Shown here: positions 24,801 through 32,175 of the stretch, piece by piece
Numbering within the stretch: the stretch's first letter is position 1
Layout: each line of letters begins with the position of its first letter
DNA from: Lachnospiraceae bacterium
GTDB lineage: Bacteria > Bacillota > Clostridia > Lachnospirales > Lachnospiraceae
DNA length: 64,000 nt
Assembly (NCBI GenBank): GCA_019421365.1
Contig: JAHZFJ010000018.1
Span: forward strand, 1-64,000
Direction: 5' to 3'
The notes under the pieces: generated by a model
What the model saw: the letters and a program-made list of their open reading frames with translations, nothing else
Told to the model about the DNA's origin: nothing
The model's database searches: none
Program-made: the position numbers and the translations under genes

Positions 24801-26989
24801 TCTGCAATTGAGATCATACCGTCTGAATATGCTAGATAATTAGAGAAGTTTATTTGAATTTTATTCGTTGTAATTGGTGCATCTAAATTAAATTCATAAT
24901 ATCTTTTTCCGGCAGAATCAGTTTTATTAGTATGTCTTCCACTGATAATCTGTTCTTCACCATTTTCATCCCAGTATCTAACTTTACTGTAGAAATAATC
25001 ATACGTTTGTTGGCTACTTTCTACGATAATGAATCGGTCCATCTTATAGTAATCATCAAATTCAACGATTGGCCCGTTTAAGCCTCCACTATATCCACCT
25101 GATGTCCATGAGTTAAGAATCCAATCAGTACCATAATCGTTATCAACTACTGCAAAACTGCTACTAGCTTTACCACCTGGATAACTAACTGCTTTAATAT
25201 GTGCTGTTTTCCCAGACTCTTTTGGTACATTAATCAATTTATAATTACTTGTCTTAGCATACTCTAATTCAGTTGTAACTCCTACAGATACTGCTGATTT
25301 ACTACCTACACCAATCTCATTGACACCTTGTAGATATATCTCATAACTAGTGTTTACTTTTAAATTAGTTAATTGATAACTATTTTTTGTAATTCCAGTA
25401 ATCTCTGTGTATTTAGCAGAAGAACCTTTTTCTCTATAATATAAATTATAGCTATCCGTATCCTCCATAGCTTTCCAAGAGATATTAAGTAACTTGTACC
25501 CACCAACAACTGAGATATTCTCTGGTGCATCAGGAACTTTTGTTGTTGCTGGAATTACTTCAATAGGAGCACTATATCCACTTCTCCAATCACCATTTGT
25601 TGATTGAACGCGAACACTGAATTTTGTACCGTTTTGAATCTTATCATTCATGAACTGTTTTACTGTAATGCTATTAGTTCCAGTACTAATTACTTGTGTA
25701 CCTTTTTCTGATGTGATTTCAACTTCGTATCCAGTGACATTACTTGCTTTATTCCAAGTAACTGTGAATTCTTTGTTCCCACCTTTACCAACAACATTTT
25801 GTGGTATATCCATACTTGGTGCTGGAATTCTATCTTCCATATTATTCAAGAATTCCACTTTCGCTATTTCAGCTAAGTTCTTACTATTAGTCCCCGTTAC
25901 TTTAATTGATACCTTTTTGATTGCAACTTGCCCATTTAGATTAATTACGATAGAACCATCAGATTCTATAGTAGCTGTTGCTGCTGATCTTGTGCTTAAA
26001 GTTGCTGCCTTAGCTCCTTTTGCATCATTTTGTTTTGTTGCTTCATTTCCTATGAATGCCTCATATACGGTATTATTTTCATCTTCCACTGTTACAACCC
26101 CATCTGTTATGGCATTGTCTAGATTCGATGGAGGAGCAATTGTAATTCCTTCTGTTTTCACACCATTTGAATTAATACCAATATCTATTACAACCGGATT
26201 ACTTTCACTAATCTCTCCTGTTTTCTCTGGCTGTAACTGAACCACTCCTGTATCAGATAAAATACTATTGATATCTCCAGTCACTTTACCAGTAGTTTCT
26301 ATCTTCTCTACATTATCTGCAGTTAATATCGAAACTACTGAACTTTCAATATTCTTTCCATTCAGATTGTAAGATATATAACTTGCATCTAATATATCTA
26401 CCTTACCATCTCCGTTCAAATCAAACTCATCTTGTGTGGAATTACCCTCGATAGCATCCATCAACTTTTCCATATCTTCGTCATTAATATTGCCATCACC
26501 ATTCACATCACCATACCCAATAACACCTGGTCTCGTGCCATCGTTAAACATCTCATCTAATTCATGACTATTCTTAATGACTAATTTAGAAACATATTGA
26601 GCCTCCACTTTAACCGTCTGCTCAAATTGTTGGTACCCATCACCTGTTATTGTTAGGGTATATTCCCCCGGTTCAAGGTTCATACTTGTTCCAAATAATT
26701 TATTATTGGAACTATCATATTGAAACTCCATATCATAGCTAGTTCCATTCGCATTCTTTAGAGCACCCTTTATTCCGATATTATCTGAATAGTCAACAGG
26801 TAAAACTAAATCTAATTCTACCGATACCCCGCCAGTTTGAGCGTTTGCCTTAACACTCTTTTGCTGTGTTGTAGTAACAGCATTCATATTGTTCATTGTT
26901 ACCGTACTAGCAGCAGATGCTAACGGTGCTGTCGTTTGTAATGTCAATGTAGCAACTAATGCAGCCGCTACTATTCTCGATTTGTGCAT
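21872..26989 (-). CDS. Large secreted M60-like (enhancin/gluzincin) metallopeptidase with dockerin-like, FN3 and discoidin modules
   Basis: The 1705-residue protein has a signal peptide ending near SAAS (about 27). At about 155-215 is a dockerin-like pair of calcium loops, DVNGDGNINDEDM and DLNGDGKVDILDAS. Two fibronectin type III domains follow (about 388-478 and 485-575), then an F5/8 discoidin-like region (about 592-740). The long central part contains GWGIAHEIGHIINQ with the HExGH zinc motif at about 1128 and a downstream Glu in AEVTNNYFS, typical of M60-like peptidases that cleave mucin-type glycoproteins. A second F5/8C-like domain is near 1440-1570. It is probably released or cell-bound through a partner, since no anchor is visible. 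It is followed by the cohesin-like/BIG2 gene. Confidence 0.85.
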   Translation of the reverse strand: MHKSRIVAAALVATLTLQTTAPLASAASTVTMNNMNAVTTTQQKSVKANAQTGGVSVELDLVLPVDYSDNIGIKGALKNANGTSYDMEFQYDSSNNKLFGTSMNLEPGEYTLTITGDGYQQFEQTVKVEAQYVSKLVIKNSHELDEMFNDGTRPGVIGYGDVNGDGNINDEDMEKLMDAIEGNSTQDEFDLNGDGKVDILDASYISYNLNGKNIESSVVSILTADNVEKIETTGKVTGDINSILSDTGVVQLQPEKTGEISESNPVVIDIGINSNGVKTEGITIAPPSNLDNAITDGVVTVEDENNTVYEAFIGNEATKQNDAKGAKAATLSTRSAATATIESDGSIVINLNGQVAIKKVSIKVTGTNSKNLAEIAKVEFLNNMEDRIPAPSMDIPQNVVGKGGNKEFTVTWNKASNVTGYEVEITSEKGTQVISTGTNSITVKQFMNDKIQNGTKFSVRVQSTNGDWRSGYSAPIEVIPATTKVPDAPENISVVGGYKLLNISWKAMEDTDSYNLYYREKGSSAKYTEITGITKNSYQLTNLKVNTSYEIYLQGVNEIGVGSKSAVSVGVTTELEYAKTSNYKLINVPKESGKTAHIKAVSYPGGKASSSFAVVDNDYGTDWILNSWTSGGYSGGLNGPIVEFDDYYKMDRFIIVESSQQTYDYFYSKVRYWDENGEEQIISGRHTNKTDSAGKRYYEFNLDAPITTNKIQINFSNYLAYSDGMISIAEMKFYEYDSLEADIYDLFEDDTHISLKPGVTLDDILKLEARLNTPDTVSGELHYKKGILEVELANAKAILNQEALRSAVKVDTTVTKAKDGHLGFQSGLNAWQPLGITAHEGEELVVYVGRDGATTGSNSDLKLIATQFHAESGTWTKEVVSNLKVGKNEVTIPKISSMAVEHGGALYIEFTGNNDQLNMNVRVSGGTDIPVLNISNMESESEKKKAIKTYIEDLTTYVAGLEEKHNSSHTANEATNYEYDNKNCIFNVTDIVLDKMMYSVAAEQVLKGILDKTGSSNIDLQVETLYQSLNAMDQLVDLFYQHKGLVEYPTDADEYAAFVKKYGENNKMPSSRLNIRYQRMFAGAFMYAGGLHIGIEWDSIPGLMGGEPVVSNNGKYESGQLFGWGIAHEIGHIINQSDYAIAEVTNNYFSILAQAKETNESVRFSYDEVYNKVTSGTVGKSDNVFTNLAMYWQLHLAYDNGYNYKTYDTYDEQFNNLIFARIDAYARNNSLAPKFADGKEFTLKDAKDTDNKLMRLATAATKKNLLDFFISWGMVPDETTTEYASQFEKETRKIQYISDEARDYRIRNSSQAEDIAKVTSGAAITATLNNQTNSKQVTINLGVTGMQENSLLGYEIIRNGETVAFVDASATEYVDTVNFNNKVANYSIIAYDKFLNTTEKFDLEPIKIKHDGSINKDKWSVTTNMTSENDTAVEDDACGLNPIKAIVDTIDNNYTNTYTGTVKSGNAEVVLNLGEVTQIIGLKYTKGLDNAIKNYEIQVSNDGTNWVSIKTGTFNSEISEETVYFTKENSELGSSVAIQEVSYVKLIAKGQNTVSINEFDVIGQPDDNVELLQNGIGKLKEDLVVDEGSNVVIPAGSIVFTGDYSGHPAFNVVLLIDADTDEVIEGSQYIFAEEPVDAELGAVSSGTWIYVIEPDENGQLPTLPKNIKAELYRVDNAVTLEGQRFVSDTLSVEVPEQLGDITINK

Positions 26990-27409
26990 TCGCCTCTTCT
27001 CCTTATCCCTATGATGTAATATGATTTATATTAAAAGCTACTTTTTATTGAATCTTACTTTAAAGTTAATTCAATAACTAATAACTAAATTGTCTAATTG
27101 TATTAATATTCAATTCCACTAAATTCTTGTTTTTCCTTTTTCTATATCATTGTTTTAGATTTTCTCAGGAAATATATTTTACAAATCAACTTTTCATTTT
27201 TCAAGTATTTTCTATTACAATTGAAAGAATTATTACGTTTTGTATTGTATTATTTTTAAACAACTCATTAAATTAAGTAAATACTCACCCCATCTTCATA
27301 CTTTACATAATATTATATCGAATTATGTCGACTTCTAATTAATAGGACAAGAGAACTAAAAATACCACTATGCCAAGCTTATAAAGCTCTTCATAGTGGT
27401 ATCTTTTTC
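26990..27409. other. Upstream region of the metallopeptidase operon
   Basis: This 420-bp AT-rich gap should hold the promoter of the metallopeptidase gene, but no consensus pair or operator stands out. At its right end is the terminator of the cupin gene (27362-27402). Confidence 0.5.
27362..27402 (-). terminator. Terminator after cupin gene
   Basis: ATACCACTATG (27362-27372) pairs exactly with CATAGTGGTAT (27392-27402). On the minus strand the stem is followed by TTTTTAG, and it starts 8 bases after the cupin stop codon. Confidence 0.8.
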
Positions 27410-27856
27410 CTATTGATATTCTTCTTCCCTATCAGAATCCGCTTTTGTAACATGAATCGTTCCATGTGGATGATGCGGAGGGGCATAGACAGAAAATAAT
27501 TTAATTGAGTGGCATCCATCATTAATAAGGTTATGCCATGTATTTACAGGAACAAAGATCCCCGTTCCAGGTGCTACTTTACATTGATAGTCAAGATTAT
27601 CCTTACTTTGGCCCATCATCATCACACCAGAACCAGACTCAATATACAGAAATTGATCATTGCTATGATGAATTTCTAATCCGATTTCAGAGTTACATGG
27701 TATAGTCATGAGCGTCAGTTGTAGATCTGTTCCTGTCCAACGTGTTGTCCGGAAATTATTGTTTTGAATCGTATCTTGACAAATGTCTGTAACGAATGGA
27801 TCTGGGCCTTGGTCTCTTTGGTTGTTGCTTGAATCGTAATTATTATACGATCTCAT
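27410..27856 (-). CDS. Cupin domain protein
   Basis: A 148-residue single-domain cupin: IGLEIHHSNDQFLYIESGSGVMMMG (about 60-84) supplies two His and a Gln in place of the usual Glu ligand spacing, and VAPGTGIFVPVNTWHNLIND (about 93-112) the last His. An N-terminal Asn/Gln/Asp-rich stretch precedes the barrel and a His-rich tail PPHHPHGTIHVTKAD follows. This fits small mannose-6-phosphate-isomerase-like cupins of unknown substrate. It is divergent from the BspA-like gene and followed by a strong terminator. Confidence 0.85.
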   Translation of the reverse strand: MRSYNNYDSSNNQRDQGPDPFVTDICQDTIQNNNFRTTRWTGTDLQLTLMTIPCNSEIGLEIHHSNDQFLYIESGSGVMMMGQSKDNLDYQCKVAPGTGIFVPVNTWHNLINDGCHSIKLFSVYAPPHHPHGTIHVTKADSDREEEYQ

Positions 27857-28019
27857 AATTTAATCACCTCAAATTATCTTATGTTGATATACGTATTAAG
27901 TGAGTAATCAATACATCTTCATCGACGTTATTTTGACACATATTGTAAATATACTACTCTTATTCTTATAAGTAAAGTCCCAAATAAGAGTGCAAATTCA
28001 AATCAAAGGAGTGAAAAAA

Positions 28020-29960
28020 ATGAATCGCTTACAAGCACGAAAACATCTTGTATTCGTAATACTAATGACTCTACTATTTTCTATTACACCTATCAGTATA
28101 CAGGCAAAAAGTTCAGCTTTCAAAATTGTTAATGGCGTCCTTGTCTCATATACTGGTAAATCTGCTACTGTTACTATTCCTTCTACAGTAACAACCATTG
28201 GATCTTCAGCTTTCTCTAATAACAAATACATACAAACTGTTACCATTCCTAAAACTGTAAAAAGCATTGAATATTCTGCCTTTAACGGCTGCAAAAACCT
28301 AAGAAAAGTTACTATGCATTCAGGTGTAACAACCATTGGATTTAGTGCATTTAACGACTGTACCCGTCTTAGTAGTATTACAATCCCTAAAACTGTAACT
28401 TCCGTTGGTTCTAATGCCTTTAATAATACCTATTGGCTAAATCATCATAAATCAACTTTTGTTACGGTAGGGAATGGTGTCCTAATAAAATATAAGGGCA
28501 AAGCAACATCCATTACCATTCCTACAAATGTAATTCATATCGCAGAAGAGGCATTTATCAATTCCAAGGTTACCAATGTCAAATGTAGTAATACTATAAA
28601 GACAATTGGAATAAATGCGTTTGCCGGCTCTACCAAGCTTACGTCTATAACCTTATCTTCCAAACTCACAAGTATAGCTTACAATGCTTTCGCTGAATGT
28701 ACAAAACTTAAATCTATTACTATACCAGCCTCAGTAAAGACCATAGCTAGTAATGCCTTTTATCAATGTAAAAATTTAAGCAAAGTCAAATTTGCAGCTT
28801 CTAGTAAGTTGACCACCATCGAATCCGAAGCATTTTCGGGATGTACTTCCTTGACTTCTATTAAGCTACCAGAGGGATTATTAGAACTTGGTGCGTCCGC
28901 ATTTGAGAATAGTGGGATTTCTTCCGCTACTCTACCTGATTCAATTACATATCTGAACCGCAGGGTGTTTAATGGTTGTAAGAATCTAAGTACCGTAACT
29001 TTACCAACTAACTTAAAAACCATAGACGAAGAGGCCTTCTTTGGCTGCTCTGCATTAACAGAGATTACTTTACCAACTAGCCTACGTGAAGTAGGTATGG
29101 ACGCATTCACAGATTCTGGGCTTGTTCAGAATCAGACAGGCGATTTCATTATTGTTGGTGATACTATATTATTAAAATACCAAGGATCCGCTTCCAGTGT
29201 AACCATACCAGACAACATTACTGTAATTGGAGGATGGGCTTTTGTCTCGAACACAAATTTACAAGAACTTACACTTGGTCGTAATACCATATCTATAAGT
29301 GATCGCGCCTTTTTCCATTGTGAGAATTTAAAGAAAATTACGTTTAATAATTCTTTGGAATCAATAGGAGCTTCTGCATTTATGGATTGCTCTGCACTAA
29401 TCTATATCACCTTACCAGATTCTTTAAGAGAATTAAGTCACTATACTTTCTACAATTGTACATCGCTTTCTACGATTGCGTTCCCGAAAGGTGAATTGAC
29501 CTATGGCATCGATAGCTTTCATAATACGAAATGGTATAACGACTACAACGGAGACTTTGTCACAGCAAGCGATGGGACTCTCCTTGGTTACAAAGGAAAA
29601 GGTACCTCAATTGTATTACCGAATACTGTTAAATCATTAGCACCAAGTGCTTTTGAATATGCCCAAATAAAACATGTCACTATCCCTGGAACGATCAAAA
29701 CGATTCCCTATTCCTTGTTCTATTTCTCAACAGTAGAGAATGTAACTTTCGAAAACGGGGTCACAGAAATTGGTTCGGAGTGCTTTGAAGAGTGCTATTC
29801 TCTTAAAACAGTTCGTATTCCAGAAACTGTTACCAAAATTAGCGACGATATCTTCTTCCGTGAAGAATCAGGCCCAAGTAGTGCCGTCATTATATGTAAG
29901 AAAGGCTCATACGCAGATAAGTATGCCAAGGCGAATAACCTCAATGTGAAATATGAATAA
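28020..29960 (+). CDS. BspA-like leucine-rich repeat surface or secreted protein
   Basis: The 646-residue product has a signal peptide (HLVFVILMTLLFSITPISIQA, cleavage near residue 29) followed by many BspA/LRR_5 repeats of about 23 residues with the pattern I-x-x-x-A-F-x-x-C-x-x-L-x-x-I-x-L/I-P-x-x-v-x-x-I. Four longer-period units begin with a VxNGVLVSYxGKxxxVTIP-type segment near 30, 145, 370 and 510 (for example VGNGVLIKYKGKATSITIP), so the repeat array was likely built by block duplication. No anchor motif is seen at the C terminus. The ATG at 28020 has AAAGGAG upstream and is preferred over 27990. Adhesion or carbohydrate binding is a common suggestion for the family. Confidence 0.88.
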   Translation: MNRLQARKHLVFVILMTLLFSITPISIQAKSSAFKIVNGVLVSYTGKSATVTIPSTVTTIGSSAFSNNKYIQTVTIPKTVKSIEYSAFNGCKNLRKVTMHSGVTTIGFSAFNDCTRLSSITIPKTVTSVGSNAFNNTYWLNHHKSTFVTVGNGVLIKYKGKATSITIPTNVIHIAEEAFINSKVTNVKCSNTIKTIGINAFAGSTKLTSITLSSKLTSIAYNAFAECTKLKSITIPASVKTIASNAFYQCKNLSKVKFAASSKLTTIESEAFSGCTSLTSIKLPEGLLELGASAFENSGISSATLPDSITYLNRRVFNGCKNLSTVTLPTNLKTIDEEAFFGCSALTEITLPTSLREVGMDAFTDSGLVQNQTGDFIIVGDTILLKYQGSASSVTIPDNITVIGGWAFVSNTNLQELTLGRNTISISDRAFFHCENLKKITFNNSLESIGASAFMDCSALIYITLPDSLRELSHYTFYNCTSLSTIAFPKGELTYGIDSFHNTKWYNDYNGDFVTASDGTLLGYKGKGTSIVLPNTVKSLAPSAFEYAQIKHVTIPGTIKTIPYSLFYFSTVENVTFENGVTEIGSECFEECYSLKTVRIPETVTKISDDIFFREESGPSSAVIICKKGSYADKYAKANNLNVKYE

Positions 29961-29983
29961 CCCGGAACTCTAGCGCTTATAAG

Positions 29984-30021
29984 AAAAGCGGCTGTTGTAT
30001 ATTTTGCAACAGCCGCTTTAA
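29984..30021 (+). terminator. Terminator after the BspA-like gene
   Basis: AAAAGCGGCTGTTG (29984-29997) pairs with CAACAGCCGCTTT (30008-30020), a GC-rich stem unusual in this AT-rich DNA, with a short T tail. Confidence 0.8.
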
Positions 30022-30052
30022 CGTTAGTATAAGTATTGTGATTGTTTTTGAC

Positions 30053-30081
30053 TTGACATTAAAAAAATGTTTTTGTATAAT
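30053..30081 (+). promoter_or_regulatory. Consensus sigma-A promoter for the HD-GYP gene
   Basis: TTGACA (30053-30058), a 17-bp spacer, then TATAAT (30076-30081). Both hexamers match the consensus exactly, and the gene starts 57 bases downstream. Confidence 0.8.
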
Positions 30082-30137
30082 ATTCGTTTACAAAATTTAT
30101 ATTGAATGACTGAGAATACAAAGGTAAAAAGCTTATT

Positions 30138-31346
30138 ATGAAAGATTTGAAAGTTGAAAATTTGTTATCGATTATTAATACATCAATGAATTATATACAT
30201 AAGGATTTAATAGGTCATTGTATGCGTGTGACTTATGACTTGGTTTGTATATTAAAGGACGATCCCAGATTTACATATCAAGAAGTATGTAAAATTGCTT
30301 GGACAGTTTTATATCACGATATTGGTATTTTAGAAGAACGATCTGTTAAGGATTTATTAGAAGAAGAATTAGAAATAAAGCATACTAGCTTTTCTCATGC
30401 TGAGTATGGATGTTTATTTGTTAAATATTTTAGTGCATTTCCTGAGTACTATCAAATTATTAAGCATCATCACTCTGCATATAGAGAATTCAAAGATTTA
30501 GATATAGAAGATAAACTAAAAGATGTAATAGTAATACTAAAAATAATAGATATCATTGATCTATACACGATTTATCAACAGCAATTTGATATAGATAAAA
30601 TAAATTTGGATGTATATGAAGTTGCTATTGCAAATAAAATGAATTCTTTCTTTGAAAACAAAAAAGAATTATCTCAAAAAGAAATAGAAACTAATTTAGC
30701 AAGTTTTTTGAAAAATATGATACTGTCACCAATTCAAAAGTATAAGCTGTTGCAAATACTAGCTTATTCATTTGATTTTAAAAGTCGTTATACAGCTGTG
30801 CATTGTACTACTGTAGTAGAGATAAGTAGTATGCTAGCAAAATTTTTCGAAGTCGATGAGAATACGTATAAAAATATATGTATAGGGGCTTTGCTTCATG
30901 ATTTAGGTAAAATTGCAATTCCATCTCATATATTAGAGTCTACTGGAAAATTGAACGAAGAAGATTGGGCAATTATGAAATCTCATGTAACGATTACAGA
31001 AGAAATAATAAAAAAAAATGTTGATAATGAAATTCTTCAAATTGCAATTAGACACCATGAAACATTGGATGGGATGGGATATCCATACGGGATTGATGGT
31101 AGTCAGTTAACATTACCACAAAGCATTGTCGCTGTTTCTGATATTGTAAGTGCCCTATCTCAAGAAAGAAGTTACAAACCTTCATTATCATTGGACGAGA
31201 TATGTACCATTTTAAATGATATGTGTCAAAATCATAAAATTTCTCCTATAGTATTAAACATGTTTTTAAATAATAAAGATACGATTTATAAAAGAATACA
31301 TCAAATAAATGAAGAATACAATGAAGCTATGAGTCAAAAGGTATGA
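30138..31346 (+). CDS. Tandem HD / HD-GYP domain phosphohydrolase
   Basis: The 402-residue cytosolic protein has two HD-type domains. The N-terminal one (about 15-150) keeps HD in VLYHDIGIL (about 59) and HHH near 112 but lacks the GYP motif. The second (about 210-375) is a regular HD-GYP with LLHDLGKIAIP (about 254) and RHHETLDGMGYP (about 305-316). HD-GYP proteins degrade cyclic di-GMP to GMP; tandem forms with a degenerate first domain occur in Clostridia. No sensor or response-regulator domain is attached. A perfect promoter drives it and it appears monocistronic. Confidence 0.88.
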   Translation: MKDLKVENLLSIINTSMNYIHKDLIGHCMRVTYDLVCILKDDPRFTYQEVCKIAWTVLYHDIGILEERSVKDLLEEELEIKHTSFSHAEYGCLFVKYFSAFPEYYQIIKHHHSAYREFKDLDIEDKLKDVIVILKIIDIIDLYTIYQQQFDIDKINLDVYEVAIANKMNSFFENKKELSQKEIETNLASFLKNMILSPIQKYKLLQILAYSFDFKSRYTAVHCTTVVEISSMLAKFFEVDENTYKNICIGALLHDLGKIAIPSHILESTGKLNEEDWAIMKSHVTITEEIIKKNVDNEILQIAIRHHETLDGMGYPYGIDGSQLTLPQSIVAVSDIVSALSQERSYKPSLSLDEICTILNDMCQNHKISPIVLNMFLNNKDTIYKRIHQINEEYNEAMSQKV

Positions 31347-31361
31347 CTTGGATTGCAGATT

Positions 31362-31380
31362 GCGCCCGTGCTGGGCGCAC
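31362..31380. other. GC-rich hairpin after the HD-GYP gene
   Basis: TGCGCCC and GGGCGCA form a strong stem with a GTGCT loop, but no T-run follows on either strand. It may be a weak terminator or a barrier between the convergent genes. Confidence 0.35.
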
Positions 31381-31411
31381 TAAAACTGCATCACTCTTAT
31401 AAGGTGAGTAT

Positions 31412-31993
31412 CTATAATTTTCTTGTATTTACTGATTTTATCCCATCCATAATTATATCTTCGGTTAATATCGCCATATACTCTGGTGATTCCTTCAGTC
31501 CATTTCTAAGCCAATGATCAATTAGTCCAATAGCTCCATATAAAATAAAAGAATAATATTTCTCAAAGAGATCTTTATCGGTATTATTGAATGTGATAGA
31601 CCAACTGCTGTAGAATCTTTCATATATTATAGATACAATTTTCTTAACAAACGCCATATCACCTCTTTCACAAAGAATAACCATGCAAAAATCGCTGTTC
31701 TGTGCTATAAAGGTGAATATATCTTGTAATATAGGTTTTGTAATAGCAATATCAGCAGATATTTCATGAGATAATATTTTGTCTTGAAATTCTTGATAGA
31801 GTTCTTTCTCTATTTCCTCTAGCATATGAAAAACATCTTTATAGTGCAAATAGAATGTTCCCCTGTTTATATCAGCTTTTTCACAAAGCTCTTTTACTGT
31901 AATAGAATTAATATTTTTTTCCTTCATAAGAGTTATTAAACTCTTCTTTAGCACCTCCTTTGTCTTTCTTACTCTTCTATCGTTATTTACCAT
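31412..31993 (-). CDS. TetR/AcrR family regulator
   Basis: The protein of about 193 residues has the TetR helix-turn-helix: KKSLITLMKEKNINSITVKELCEKADINRGTFYLHYKD (residues about 14-50). The C-terminal ligand domain resembles the TetR_C_7/33 type found next to YhgE genes. The start at 32041 would add 16 residues, but ATG 31993 has AAGGAA at good spacing. It is divergent from the YhgE/Pip gene with about 180 bp between, a common pairing in which TetR controls that membrane protein. Confidence 0.86.
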   Translation of the reverse strand: MVNNDRRVRKTKEVLKKSLITLMKEKNINSITVKELCEKADINRGTFYLHYKDVFHMLEEIEKELYQEFQDKILSHEISADIAITKPILQDIFTFIAQNSDFCMVILCERGDMAFVKKIVSIIYERFYSSWSITFNNTDKDLFEKYYSFILYGAIGLIDHWLRNGLKESPEYMAILTEDIIMDGIKSVNTRKL

Positions 31994-32175
31994 AAAATCA
32001 TTCCTTCTTAACATATTTAGCACTAAGTGTTTATTAATCAACTTATTTAATAAAATTGATTATTGTCTTTGTAATCTTCGATAATTATAATAAATGTTGC
32101 ATCAAAAAACAACACCATGTTCAATAAAATAGGTCATTACGTTATTAACAACAAAAACAATAGGAAGGTGATATT

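Noticed and set aside
25650..26240. Plus-strand ORF of 196 codons inside the metallopeptidase gene
   Set aside because: Antisense shadow of FN3 and Thr-rich coding sequence, with no family resemblance.
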